64,000 nucleotides of DNA from DASUCS01 sp041166745 (GTDB lineage: Bacteria > Actinomycetota > Acidimicrobiia > Acidimicrobiales > JACDCH01). The notes beneath the pieces are model-generated. The model saw only the letters and a list, made by a program, of their open reading frames with translations, was not told the DNA's origin and ran no database searches. The position numbers and the translations under genes are program-made. The DNA lies in assembly GCA_041166745.1 (NCBI GenBank), contig JBEEGH010000022.1, positions 41,872 through 105,871 of the forward strand. The letters are read 5' to 3'. How positions within the stretch are numbered: the first letter of the stretch is position 1; every line of letters begins with the position of its first letter. Of this stretch, positions 1-8,076 are shown piece after piece.

Positions 1-111
1 CTCCCACTCGTCGGCCCGTTTCTTCAGAGCGAACGTTTGGGCGTGTTCCTTGCCGGCGGCGTCGCGGTAACGCGCCTTGTACTTGCCGTTCGGCAGCTTT
101 CTGACGCTCAT
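1..111 (-). CDS. Tyrosine integrase, N-terminal fragment (runs off left edge)
   Basis: The 37 visible residues start MSVRKLPNGKYKARYRDAAG and go on with a TFALKKRADEWE segment. This is the arm-type DNA-binding N-terminus of phage/ICE-type tyrosine integrases; the catalytic domain would lie beyond the window. The ATG overlaps the stop of the preceding small frame (ATGA), so translation is probably coupled. An excisionase-like HTH gene lies about 270 bp upstream in the same direction, the usual xis-int order of an integrated element. The catalytic residues cannot be checked here. Confidence 0.8.
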   Translation of the reverse strand, partial: MSVRKLPNGKYKARYRDAAGKEHAQTFALKKRADEWE

Positions 112-371
112 CGGTTTCGTCGCTTCGCCCGAAGGCAAGCCGCAGGCCGTTCAATCGCTGTGTGCTTCCAGACCTCGGCGGGCGCAAGCCACGGCAGCCC
201 GCCGCTGCCACCGCGTCCAAGGATGAATTCGCGGACGTGGTCCTGTCGTATCGCATCGTTCTGGGGCAGACGCAACGCGGTGTCGTCATCGGGGATCAGC
301 GGTTCCACCATCGGCACCGCGACAAGCCAGCTACCGCCGAGCTTCGCGGAAGCGGACCCGTCGATCAGCAC
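108..371 (-). CDS. Small hypothetical protein between xis-like gene and integrase
   Basis: An 87-residue frame opens with GTG 5 nt after the excisionase stop and ends in an ATGA overlap with the integrase start. Tight coupling on both sides is the main evidence that it is translated. The sequence (MLIDGSASAKLGGSWLVAVP, later a REFILGRGGSGG stretch and a basic tail) matches no family I recognise. Small basic proteins between xis and int are common in actinobacterial integrative elements, but the function is unknown. The frame could also be a spacer that merely stays open. Confidence 0.45.
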   Translation of the reverse strand: MLIDGSASAKLGGSWLVAVPMVEPLIPDDDTALRLPQNDAIRQDHVREFILGRGGSGGLPWLAPAEVWKHTAIERPAACLRAKRRNR

Positions 372-376
372 CTGGG

Positions 377-547
377 TCAGGCCGCAAGGCTGTCGAGCCA
401 CGCCAGGACGTCTGCTTCGGAATACCGCAGGTGTCGTCCGACCTTCCTCGCGCGAGGCCCTTCGTCCTTGTACCGCCAGGAGTACAGCGTCCTGACCGGG
501 ACACCGAGAATCTCGGCGACCTCGATGGTTGTCAATAGACGATTCAT
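377..547 (-). CDS. Excisionase-type helix-turn-helix protein (MerR/Xis family)
   Basis: The 56 residues fit one winged-helix HTH_17 excisionase domain: TIEVAEILGVPVRTLYSWRY as the HTH, then a wing with GRHLRYSEADVLAWL. Proteins of this family bind attachment-site DNA and set the direction of integrase-mediated recombination. The ATG at 547 is the only start that gives a complete domain. The gene heads a xis - small ORF - integrase cassette on the minus strand. The family is clear; whether the element can still excise is not known. Confidence 0.85.
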   Translation of the reverse strand: MNRLLTTIEVAEILGVPVRTLYSWRYKDEGPRARKVGRHLRYSEADVLAWLDSLAA

Positions 548-687
548 CGTCGGCCTCTCCCTTGCGTAGCCGGTCGGAACAGCCACCGCTTCGACGGCAA
601 CCGCCTGACGTTTTCGAATGTTCGCGTGCGCAGCACGCGACCCTTTCGGCCCTGCCCGGTGGCAGGAACCCTCGCCGTCGTGCTCCT

Positions 688-981
688 TCACCCACCGCCG
701 TGTCGTGGTGACTTGCCCGTCGTTCGCTCCCCCGACGAGCCCACGGTGACGACCGCTTGCCGGCTTCGACGCCAGCCGCTCTGCGGCAACGTCGATGAAT
801 TTCGATCCCCGAGGCGGGGGTCTCTCCGCACGCCGTTGCGCACGGCCGTGCGTTGGTCGGCCTCGAAAGCCTGGGCGTCGCGCTTGGTGCGGAACGTCTT
901 GGTGCCGACCCTGCCGGCACGATCGCGGTAGCGACCGTCGTAAGGGAGTCCGCTCTGAGACTGGCGTCGCTGGACGCTCAT
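688..981 (-). pseudogene. Decayed second tyrosine integrase, N-terminal remnant
   Basis: From ATG 981 the frame reads an arm-binding domain (GRYRDRAGRVGTKTFRTKRD, then AQAFEAD and GVRRDPRLG), typical of integrase N-termini. After about 55 residues the similarity moves to another frame (IDVAAERLASKPA, positions about 720-800) and then fades, and no catalytic domain follows. It is therefore a frameshifted and truncated integrase, distinct from the one at the left edge. It shows that more than one integration event used this spot. Confidence 0.6.
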
Positions 982-1691
982 GGTTTCCTCCAGCGTTTCG
1001 TGCCGAAGCACGCGACGGAATCATGAGGCCAACGGGTGGCGAGCTCGCCCTCGGGCGGCGTAGCCATCGTACTGGAGGGCCGGCTGAGGCGGTGCTTGAT
1101 CGGGCCCGGGTACGCAGACGACGCGGCGGGGACAACCGCGATGCTTTCGCGAGGGCGCACATCCTGGGTCTGTACCAGTTCACACCTACGCAAGCCCGAT
1201 TACGCCCGTCGGCGACACGACTTCTGCAAAACGACGTCCGCGATCGCCAGCAACGACGTGACGTCATCGGCAACGCTCGGCAGGCGCCGAGGGAAGGTTC
1301 CCGTCGGATCGTGGAGGGTCGGGACTACGCGGCGACGACCGCCGGCCAGTGACAGTCGACGTCGCGCAGCGTCAGCACCTGGCGACCGGGCGGACTAACC
1401 CTGGCGACCTGGCGGTGTCTTCATAAGCCGGTCTCGGACAACTACGTCACCGACGAGACCAGCTGGGGAACCCTCGGGTTATGCGGGATTGGGCTTCGCT
1501 TAGATCGGAAGCGATCTACCTTTGCGCGCGCACGCCCGCGACGGCGATCCGGTCCCGGCGTTGAGCCGCTTGTTGCTACGTGCGCGGTGGTCAAGCGCGG
1601 GAAGTGAGCCCGTCCTTCATCGCCACGAGGGCAAGCTACAAGGATCAGGTGGCTTGCGCGACCTAGTCGACCAGGCAAAAGGAGACAAGCG
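982..1691. other. Non-coding or decayed stretch
   Basis: No frame here has convincing protein character on either strand. It separates the integrase remnant from the plus-strand operon. The only structured feature seen is the 79-bp element at 1416-1494, which recurs near 19.05 kb. Confidence 0.4.
1416..1494 (+). repeat. 79-bp dispersed repeat, copy A
   Basis: This stretch begins TGTCTTCATAAGC, contains ACGTCACCGACGAGACC and ends GGTTATGCGGGATTGGGC. It is matched over its full length, in the same orientation, by 19046-19124 with roughly 80 percent identity and one compensated indel. Neither copy is inside a recognisable gene. It could be a mobile-element end, a recombinase-associated site or a structured RNA; the sequence alone does not decide. 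Confidence 0.6.
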
Positions 1692-1985
1692 TTGTCGTTG
1701 AGAGTCGAAGTTGAAGAGGTCCGAGTCGGCGGGCGGTGTTTCGTTCGTGTCGGTGACACGGTGCACGTGCGGCCGTCGAAGCCGGGCAAGCGCGACGGGT
1801 TCGACGCCCGAGTGACGCGCATCTTCCGTGTGGGCGAAGAGACACAGGTCGAGGTGTTCGGCGGGCGGATCGACAGCAGGGGGCGCCAGGTCGGTGCCGG
1901 GATGCGCACGTTCACTCTCGACCGGATCGTGCGCCGGCGCCAGACGAAGAACGGCGAGGAGATCGACAGGAAGAAGGCAGGATGA
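1692..1985 (+). CDS. Hypothetical basic protein, first gene of overlapping operon
   Basis: A 97-residue protein. TTG at 1692 is chosen because an AGGAG-type ribosome binding site lies just upstream and no ATG/GTG gives a better fit. It is rich in beta-prone segments (VRVGDTVHVRPSKPGKRDGF, then TRIFRVGEETQVEVFGG) and ends in a Lys/Arg-rich tail. This resembles small SH3-like or KOW-like domains, but I assign no family. Its stop overlaps the next start by 4 nt (ATGA), so it is probably co-translated with the three genes that follow. Confidence 0.7.
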   Translation: MSLRVEVEEVRVGGRCFVRVGDTVHVRPSKPGKRDGFDARVTRIFRVGEETQVEVFGGRIDSRGRQVGAGMRTFTLDRIVRRRQTKNGEEIDRKKAG

Positions 1986-2668
1986 TCACTGTGAACGCAC
2001 TTCAATGGGTCGTGTTCGGAGACGACGGAGCTGCTGCTCTCGCCGACGACAAGGCGCTCGTCCGGTGGGCGCAGGCCCGGCAGCTCCGCTCGCTCGACGC
2101 GTGGCATGCCGTCGCCGGTCAACGGGTCATGGTCCCGTGCCATCTTTCGCGCAGCGGCATCAACTGGACGTTCAGCTACCCGAAGGCCACGAGCATGGAG
2201 CTCAACGACGTGCACTGGGACGTCCCCGCCGACCCGTCCGACGATCCGCGGGTGCTCCGCATCGTCGAGACGATCGAGTCCGGCGGCGCGACGACCGTGC
2301 TCGAGCCGGTTCGCTGGACGGTCAGCGAGTGGCCGCCGTACGACCTGCACGCCGACGCCGACCCGAACATGATCGGCCAGAAGCTCGGCTCGGTCTACGA
2401 CATCGACGTGATCGACGACACGCGCATCGGCCGGTACTGGCACTACTGCCCGGATCGCATCGCGCTTGTCGCCGCACAGCTCGACGATGCGCAACTCGGC
2501 CAGCTCCTCGACTACCTCGAAGGGCGGGTGTCGCTCACCATGGTCAACGAACGGCTCGAACCGCACGATCGGGAACGGTTCATCGACCAGACGTTCCTCG
2601 ATCCCAACCCTGAGCTGAGCGAGATGCTCACCGGTCTGCTCACCCGCCCCCTGGACTTGCCGCTATGA
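1982..2668 (+). CDS. Hypothetical protein, second gene of operon
   Basis: A 228-residue cytoplasmic-looking protein with no signal peptide or membrane segment. It has several Trp-rich stretches (TFSYPKATSMELNDVHWDVP, RWTVSEWPPYDLH, IGRYWHYCPDRIALV) and an acidic helical C-terminus. I do not recognise the family. The ATG overlaps the upstream stop (ATGA). The next small gene begins just past its own stop. Codon use and GC match the neighbours, so the gene looks real, and its operon sits next to an integrase cassette. Confidence 0.75.
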   Translation: MITVNALQWVVFGDDGAAALADDKALVRWAQARQLRSLDAWHAVAGQRVMVPCHLSRSGINWTFSYPKATSMELNDVHWDVPADPSDDPRVLRIVETIESGGATTVLEPVRWTVSEWPPYDLHADADPNMIGQKLGSVYDIDVIDDTRIGRYWHYCPDRIALVAAQLDDAQLGQLLDYLEGRVSLTMVNERLEPHDRERFIDQTFLDPNPELSEMLTGLLTRPLDLPL

Positions 2669-2717
2669 GCGACTGCTTTACTGCGGGCCCTATCAAGGTG
2701 ACACGTTCGTCCACCAG

Positions 2718-2837
2718 GTGAGCGAGTCGCATCGCGCCATGGTCGAGCTCGTCGCCTCCCTCGATCGTCGGTTCCGGCCGTTGACCGCCGTCGTCGAGTC
2801 TCTCGTCGACACGGAGACCGGGGAGATCATCGAATGA
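2718..2837 (+). CDS. Small helical protein, possibly 5'-frameshifted
   Basis: A GTG start gives 39 residues (SESHRAMVELVASLDRRFRP, then LTAVVESLVDTETGEIIE). Its stop overlaps the lipoprotein start by ATGA, continuing the coupled pattern of this operon. The same frame is open upstream without a start (RYERLLYCGPYQGDTFVHQ), while an ATG at 2665 overlapping the previous stop enters a different frame and terminates after 18 codons. A single-base frameshift may therefore have separated the original start from this body. Function unknown. Confidence 0.4.
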   Translation: MSESHRAMVELVASLDRRFRPLTAVVESLVDTETGEIIE

Positions 2838-3262
2838 AACGCATCATCCTCATCGCCGCCACCGTCCTGCTCGCCGCGTGCGGCGGAGGCGGAGGCGGCG
2901 GGAGCGCTACCCGCACGCTCACCGGTGACGTCACGCTGTACGACCTGGACATGATCTCCGACCAAGTCGGCGGGCCATGCACCGGACAGGGCGGCTTCAA
3001 CGATCTGCGCGACGGCGCGCCGGTCGTCGTCAAAGACGGTGCCGGGAAGATCGTCGCCACCGGACAGCTCGGCGCCGGCAAGCGCATCGGAGTGAACGGC
3101 GCGACGACCGTGTCGACCGAGTGCCGGTTCCCGGTCACCGTCTCCGGCATCCCGGCGAGCGACTTCTACCAGGTGGAGGTGTCACGTCGCGGCGCGCAGA
3201 CCTACAGCCTTGCCGATCTCGAGACGGCCACTTGGCAGGTCCATCTCACGATCGGCAAGTAG
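2834..3262 (+). CDS. Secreted lipoprotein of unknown function
   Basis: The 142-residue product starts with a short lipoprotein signal (MKRIILIAATVLLAAC), with the lipobox cysteine at residue 16 followed by a Gly7 linker. The mature part is a small beta-rich domain with two Cys (about residues 51 and 97) that could pair, including GDVTLYDLDMISDQVGGPC. It is predicted to be exported and lipid-anchored. It is the last gene of the four-gene operon beginning at 1692. The family is not recognised. Confidence 0.8.
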   Translation: MKRIILIAATVLLAACGGGGGGGSATRTLTGDVTLYDLDMISDQVGGPCTGQGGFNDLRDGAPVVVKDGAGKIVATGQLGAGKRIGVNGATTVSTECRFPVTVSGIPASDFYQVEVSRRGAQTYSLADLETATWQVHLTIGK

Positions 3263-3275
3263 ATGATGTTCGAGG

Positions 3276-3612
3276 TCATGACCAAGCCGTTGGTGGCTGA
3301 CTGACGCGAGCACTGCAGATGCGGCGAGCGGTCTCGGGCGACGGGTTGCCGTTCGATCCGTCACCCGAGATCAGGTAGTGGTCGGCGATAACTGTTCTGA
3401 ACAGGTCGATCGTGCAACTGCGCGCCGAGCCGTGATGGGGAACCTTGAGCGCAGCGACGCGCAAGATGCCTTGACGAAGCATGGCTGCACCGCGGAGCTG
3501 TTCGACGATGCGGTCACCGCGTGCATCGCCCGTGAACAACACCGACGTGCCCTCGGCCATGGCCTCGCGATGGGGAAGGAGGCGGTCTGGCTACTGATCG
3601 CAAAGTGAGGCT
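3276..3612 (-). pseudogene. MBL-fold (ComEC-like) hydrolase, C-terminal remnant
   Basis: From about residue 1 of the open frame the sequence reads VLFTGDARGDRIVEQL and LKVPHHGSARSC, the GDxxxD and HHGS hallmarks of the C-terminal half of ComEC-type metallo-beta-lactamase-fold proteins. The N-terminal HxHxDH half is missing and an in-frame stop interrupts the sequence just upstream (near 3595). It is thus a 5'-truncated, broken copy, unrelated in detail to the intact MBL gene at 16066-17127. It lies between the lipoprotein operon and the secreted protease. Confidence 0.6.
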
Positions 3613-3892
3613 GCCGCTCACTGTCGGCTCTCGGGTGTTCCCTCAGATGGGAGTGTGGACGCACGCTGTGCAAACACCGTGTCAGGGACGAGAGGCAGCG
3701 TGTCGAACGCGTCGCAGGGACCGCTCCGTCCGAGCTGCGTACAACGGACCGGGTCCTCCAATCGGACGTCGAGTCCGTAGTTATTCAGGAACCTACTCGC
3801 TACGCGAAATGACGACGGTGAGCTATTGCGATCTTCGCCTCAACGTGGCGAAATCGCCTGGAAGTTCTTCGTTCGGCCGGAGTGGGGGTCTC

Positions 3893-6202
3893 ATGCGAGA
3901 ACGTTCGGTCCATCGCAACGCTTTCTGCGCGGTGACTGCGCTCGCGTTGATTGGGTCGGTGCTGTTGGCGCCGACCGCGCCCGCTCAGACGGGCACGAAG
4001 CAGGCGGTTCTCTTCGACGGCGCCGATGTGACGCCGAGCGCGCCAGCTATAGACGCCGACCGCGCGGCGCGGACCCGGTACGTCATCGTGGACACCACGC
4101 AGGCGATGAACCAGCTCGTCGACCCCAGAGCGCGCAGCAGTGCTCAGATGGAGGACGGACGGGCGGGAGGTCTGCCGGCGAGCGCGGTGACGATGCAACT
4201 GTTCGATGGCCATCAAGTGACGTTCAAGGGCATCACAGCGGCGGTCGTCCAACCAGTGGTCGGGTCGACGTCCGACGTTGCTATCGACTCACCGCGTCTC
4301 GCGACGGTGGAATGGCAGGGTCACGCAGATGTGAACGGCTCCGTTGCGGCTTCGGCAGTGTTCGCGTTCAGCCAGCAAGCGGACGGCAGGGTCACCCTCT
4401 ACGGAACCGTTCAGGACGGCGAATCTACCTACGTGGTCGAACAGGCAGAAGCCTCGACCTATGGGCTCTTGGACGTTTCCAAGGCTGGTGTGCCGTTGGC
4501 AGACGACGTTATTTCTGCGCCCAAATCGGCGACGCAATCTGCGACACCGGAAAGTGCTGCACTCAGGCAGGGATCGGTTAGGCCGGCCAGCGGAGTACAG
4601 CAGTCTGGAGTCAACACCGTCATCAACATCCTCGTCGTGTACTCGGACCAGGTTCCGTCTTCACGTGTGCAGCAGATCGCAGGCCAAGTGAGCAATACGA
4701 ATGCCGCGCTCACCAACACGGCTGGGTCGCCGTTCCAGCTCAACCTCGTAGGGCTGCTCGCGGAAGGGAACTACCCTCAGGCTAGCGATCTCGGCACCGA
4801 CCTTGGTCGCCTACAGGATCCGACCGACGGATTTATGGATGACGTTGCTGGGGTGCGAAATTCACTCGCAGCGGATCTCGTCGTATTGGTTCTTCCAAAC
4901 ACAGCTAGCGGCCTTTGCGGAGTCGCCTATGAGCCAAGTCCGACCGGCAGCGAGAGCTACGGCTTTGCGGACATCGCGGCCCCCTGTTTCGACTACGCGG
5001 CCAGCCAATATGGATTCACGCACGAGGTCGGACACACCCTCGGCGCAAACCACAATCCCGAAGCGCCGGGCATGACGTCGTCCAGCGGGCCGTACACGTT
5101 CGCTCGCGGTTCCTGGGAGAACGGTGTGGCGAGCGACGTCATGACCTATACCTCCGTGTGCTCGAGCGGATGCAACCACACGCTGCAGTATTCGAGTCCA
5201 TCCGTCGACTATGTCGGACATCCGGGGCATGTCTCGGGCGACAGCAGCCACGACAACGGAACCAGCATTTCACTGGTCGGCCCCTACGTCGCCAACTACC
5301 GCTACCCATGGAGTGGTCCTTTCGCCCCTCCCGGTGGAAATGGAGAACGTTCGAGTCCTCACGCCGCCGCGACCTGGGGGGCCACCAGGGTCGACTATGT
5401 CGTGCGTGGTACGGACAACGCGGTGTACTGGAACTACTGGAACGGGTCCCAGTGGTCGTCGTACGTGTACCTGGGCGCGCCAACCGTGAACAACGTCACC
5501 GCGATCAAAGGCTCTCCCGCGATCGTGTCTTGGGGCCCCGGTCGCCTCGACCTGTTCGTCCGAAGCAACGACGACAAGCTTTGGCAGAGGTTCACGTCCA
5601 ACAACGGGGTGAGCTGGTCTAACTGGTTTCAGCCCTTCTCCGACGGGACCCTTTTGTCGTCGCCAACGGTCGCGAGCTGGGCCCCCAACCGTCTCGACGT
5701 CTTCGTGACTGGCAGCGACGGCAACATCTACCAGAGGTTCTGGGATACGACGACCTGGAGTGTTTGGCTCCTCCGTGGCAAGCCTGCGTCGGTGGCAGTC
5801 ACGGGAAACCCAGCCGCGGCGTCCTGGGGGCCGAACAGGCTCGATGTGTTCGTTCGAGGATCCGACGGCAAGTTGTGGCAAACATTTTGGAGCGGTTCAG
5901 CATGGGCTACGTGGTCGCAGCCGCCCGGCACCACCGGCGGTACAATCGGAACTCCGGCTAACGATGGAGGCGACCTCGACGCCACATCGTGGGGTAGTGG
6001 CCACTACGCCGTGTTCATCCGCGGCACCGACAATGGGCTGTATTGGACAAACTATGTCGGGAGCTGGTCGTCCTGGGCGCGGATTGGAACCACGTCGAAC
6101 CTTCTTCAGGGCGGGCCAGGCGCGGACTCCCGCGGCCTTCAACAGCTCGATGTCTTTGTCTGGGGCACCGACAACATGGCCTACGAGTTCTGGAACCAGT
6201 GA
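3893..6202 (+). CDS. Secreted metzincin-type metalloprotease with PLL-like propeller repeats
   Basis: 769 residues from ATG 3893, chosen because it starts a clear signal peptide (hydrophobic core ALALIGSVLLAPTAPAQT). A roughly 200-residue propeptide-like region precedes a reprolysin-like catalytic domain. That domain carries HEVGHTLGANHNPEA, a perfect HExxHxxGxxH zinc site, followed by a downstream Met in SDVMTY, a plausible Met-turn. The last 300 residues hold repeated blades of the type SWGPGRLDLFVRSNDDKLWQ and WxxWxxxG, as in PLL-like (DUF346) beta-propellers, likely carbohydrate-binding. The protein is predicted to be extracellular. Frames upstream of 3893 lack a leader and are not favoured. 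Confidence 0.88.
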   Translation: MRERSVHRNAFCAVTALALIGSVLLAPTAPAQTGTKQAVLFDGADVTPSAPAIDADRAARTRYVIVDTTQAMNQLVDPRARSSAQMEDGRAGGLPASAVTMQLFDGHQVTFKGITAAVVQPVVGSTSDVAIDSPRLATVEWQGHADVNGSVAASAVFAFSQQADGRVTLYGTVQDGESTYVVEQAEASTYGLLDVSKAGVPLADDVISAPKSATQSATPESAALRQGSVRPASGVQQSGVNTVINILVVYSDQVPSSRVQQIAGQVSNTNAALTNTAGSPFQLNLVGLLAEGNYPQASDLGTDLGRLQDPTDGFMDDVAGVRNSLAADLVVLVLPNTASGLCGVAYEPSPTGSESYGFADIAAPCFDYAASQYGFTHEVGHTLGANHNPEAPGMTSSSGPYTFARGSWENGVASDVMTYTSVCSSGCNHTLQYSSPSVDYVGHPGHVSGDSSHDNGTSISLVGPYVANYRYPWSGPFAPPGGNGERSSPHAAATWGATRVDYVVRGTDNAVYWNYWNGSQWSSYVYLGAPTVNNVTAIKGSPAIVSWGPGRLDLFVRSNDDKLWQRFTSNNGVSWSNWFQPFSDGTLLSSPTVASWAPNRLDVFVTGSDGNIYQRFWDTTTWSVWLLRGKPASVAVTGNPAAASWGPNRLDVFVRGSDGKLWQTFWSGSAWATWSQPPGTTGGTIGTPANDGGDLDATSWGSGHYAVFIRGTDNGLYWTNYVGSWSSWARIGTTSNLLQGGPGADSRGLQQLDVFVWGTDNMAYEFWNQ

Positions 6203-6258
6203 CCGGCCCACTTGTTGTTCCGGCCGTCGCTAAGACCGGCGCGCGCGAAGATCATCCG

Positions 6259-6732
6259 ATGAGGTCCTTCTTGATTCGGGGCGCGACTGTGCGGAAGCTC
6301 ATCATCGCTGTGGTGCTTGTGGCGCCTGTGGTGACCGGCTCCGCAGCCGCGCAGGTCCCCCCTGGAAGCGTGAGCGAGTATCACTTCGTACCGGACGCCG
6401 CCCCGGCCGGGGGCTCGATCTCGGTGGATGGCACATGCCGGTTCGGAGATCACCCGGCCACTGGCGTGCTCGTGCGACTTGCACGAACCGTGTCCCCAGG
6501 GTCAGGCAAGGAGCCTTTTGACACGTCCAAAGTCATCGCGGTGAACACTGACGGCACCTTCGGCGGACAACTGCCTATTCCTGCTGAAGCTCCGCCTGAC
6601 CAGTATCATCTCGTTCTCGCTTGCCAAGATGGTGATGTTCTGTTCGGCCAGCAACAGTTCCCATTCACAGTGGAGCCAGGAACCAGCCCGCCTGCGAATC
6701 CCATCACCGCGAAGCCCGTTTTGACCGGCTGA
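6259..6732 (+). CDS. Secreted Ig-like domain protein
   Basis: 157 residues. A signal peptide (RKLIIAVVLVAPVVTGSAAAQV) is followed by a single beta-sandwich-like domain with two cysteines (GTCRFG, VLACQDG) and a Pro-rich tail. It begins 56 nt after the protease gene and is probably co-transcribed with it. GTG at 6289 is an alternative start that would shorten the leader. The domain resembles small Ig-like carbohydrate or surface modules. No specific function can be given. Confidence 0.7.
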   Translation: MRSFLIRGATVRKLIIAVVLVAPVVTGSAAAQVPPGSVSEYHFVPDAAPAGGSISVDGTCRFGDHPATGVLVRLARTVSPGSGKEPFDTSKVIAVNTDGTFGGQLPIPAEAPPDQYHLVLACQDGDVLFGQQQFPFTVEPGTSPPANPITAKPVLTG

Positions 6733-6756
6733 GGTCCGCAACGCGAGATCCGTTCG

Positions 6757-7599
6757 GTGCCGCGAACTCAGCCCGTTTCCGTGAACGCTCGAAGATCCCC
6801 GCGCCGCTACCTACGACGAGTGGGCAGGAGGCGCGCTGTAGCAACGGCGGTGAGTGTTGTAATTCTCGGCGGGTTGCTCCTGACCCTGGTGTATCAACAC
6901 CCGCCCCACGGCGACCGCCGGACGAACGGGGTTACGCCATCGTCTACAGCCGCTGCCGATGTGATCACGTCGACAACGCCCGTCGGTTACATCGCCACGG
7001 CTCGCGCATCACGTCTCGAAGTGTTTGACGCCCCCGACTCCGCGCTTGCAAGCCACACCTTCGACAACCCTTGGCAACTCGAGAACGCCCCTCATGCGAC
7101 GGTTCCTTTGGTCTTTCTTGTATTGCAGGAGCGATCTGACGGGTGGTTGAAGGTTTTGCTTCCGATTCGACCAAATGGAAGCGCGGGCTGGGTTCGACCC
7201 AACGACGTAACGGTGTCATCGACCTCATATCGGATTACTGTGTCCCTTGGCTTGCGTCGACTAACGCTCCTCGATGGGGAAGCGACGGTGTTCGAGGACA
7301 GTGTGGCCATCGGCGCGCCAGAGACTCCGACGCCAATCGGCCGGTTCTTCATTAGAGCGCTACTGCGAGCTCCGACCCCTAACTCTCCGTATGGTCCATA
7401 CGCGTACGGGCTGTCGGGATATTCGGAGACGCTGGAACAGTTCGATGGCGGCGATGCCGAGGTCGGTCTACATGGCAACAACGACGCGTCGGTGCTGGGT
7501 CAGGCCGTCAGCCACGGGTGCATCCGCCTTAGCAATGACAGGATTGAGCAGCTGGCAGCCATCTTGCCTCTCGGCACGCCGGTAGACATCGCGAGTTGA
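6757..7599 (+). CDS. L,D-transpeptidase (YkuD domain)
   Basis: 280 residues: an Arg-rich cytoplasmic N-terminus, one membrane anchor (about residues 28-46, AVSVVILGGLLLTLVY), an SH3-like region, then a YkuD catalytic domain. The signature HGNND followed by VSHGCIRLSNDRIEQLA contains the catalytic Cys in the SHGCIR motif. Such enzymes make 3-3 peptidoglycan cross-links or attach proteins to the wall. The GTG start lacks a clear ribosome binding site, and GTG at 6778 is an alternative. It follows the secreted-protein gene by 24 nt, so the three plus-strand genes from 3893 may form one cell-envelope unit. Confidence 0.88.
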   Translation: MPRTQPVSVNARRSPRRYLRRVGRRRAVATAVSVVILGGLLLTLVYQHPPHGDRRTNGVTPSSTAAADVITSTTPVGYIATARASRLEVFDAPDSALASHTFDNPWQLENAPHATVPLVFLVLQERSDGWLKVLLPIRPNGSAGWVRPNDVTVSSTSYRITVSLGLRRLTLLDGEATVFEDSVAIGAPETPTPIGRFFIRALLRAPTPNSPYGPYAYGLSGYSETLEQFDGGDAEVGLHGNNDASVLGQAVSHGCIRLSNDRIEQLAAILPLGTPVDIAS

Positions 7600-7776
7600 A
7601 GGAACTGGTGGACGTCCTCGAATGGCCCTGGATCGAGGAAGTGAATCGTGTCGCTCTCCGACGAGGTCCAAAGGCGCGCATCAATTGAGCCTTCGCGACT
7701 CGGAATCGGACAGGACCGGGAGCGACGCCTCCTGCATCCGCGGGACCCGTAGAGTCTCGATCGAGCCCAGGACGAT

Positions 7777-8076
7777 TCAGCCAGCTCGACGATCTACTTG
7801 ACGTCTCCGAGACATTTGCCGCTGGGACCAAGCCGCGCAAAAACCACGATCGTCGGTACGACAATCAAGAGAACCCCCTGCGCAGTCTGAGACCGCATCA
7901 ACCCATGTTCCGGATCGAAGTCGTCGCAGACCATCGAGGGACTCCTCAGTGAACTGATGTAGCTCGAACCATCGTGCGACGTCAGGCTCTGTGGCGATCG
8001 CTCGCCATTCGGCGAGGTGTACATGCGCGAGGTCGTGCGCGGAGCCATAGCCCGGCACCTCGAACAACTGAGTCAC
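7777..8076 (-). CDS. Small hypothetical protein coupled to HEPN-like gene, perhaps frameshifted
   Basis: The GTG start overlaps the stop of the upstream 441-aa gene (GTGA). The first 55 residues (LFEVPGYGSAHDLAHVHLAE, then WRAIATEPDVARWFELHQF) look genuine. After that the frame loses protein character, while another frame reads PEHGLMRSQTAQGVLLIVVP, a membrane-like segment, and stops at 7794. A frameshift near 7920 may have split a protein ending in a transmembrane helix. The tight coupling suggests an accessory or antitoxin-like partner of the HEPN gene. Function unknown. Confidence 0.45.
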   Translation of the reverse strand: MTQLFEVPGYGSAHDLAHVHLAEWRAIATEPDVARWFELHQFTEESLDGLRRLRSGTWVDAVSDCAGGSLDCRTDDRGFCAAWSQRQMSRRRQVDRRAG

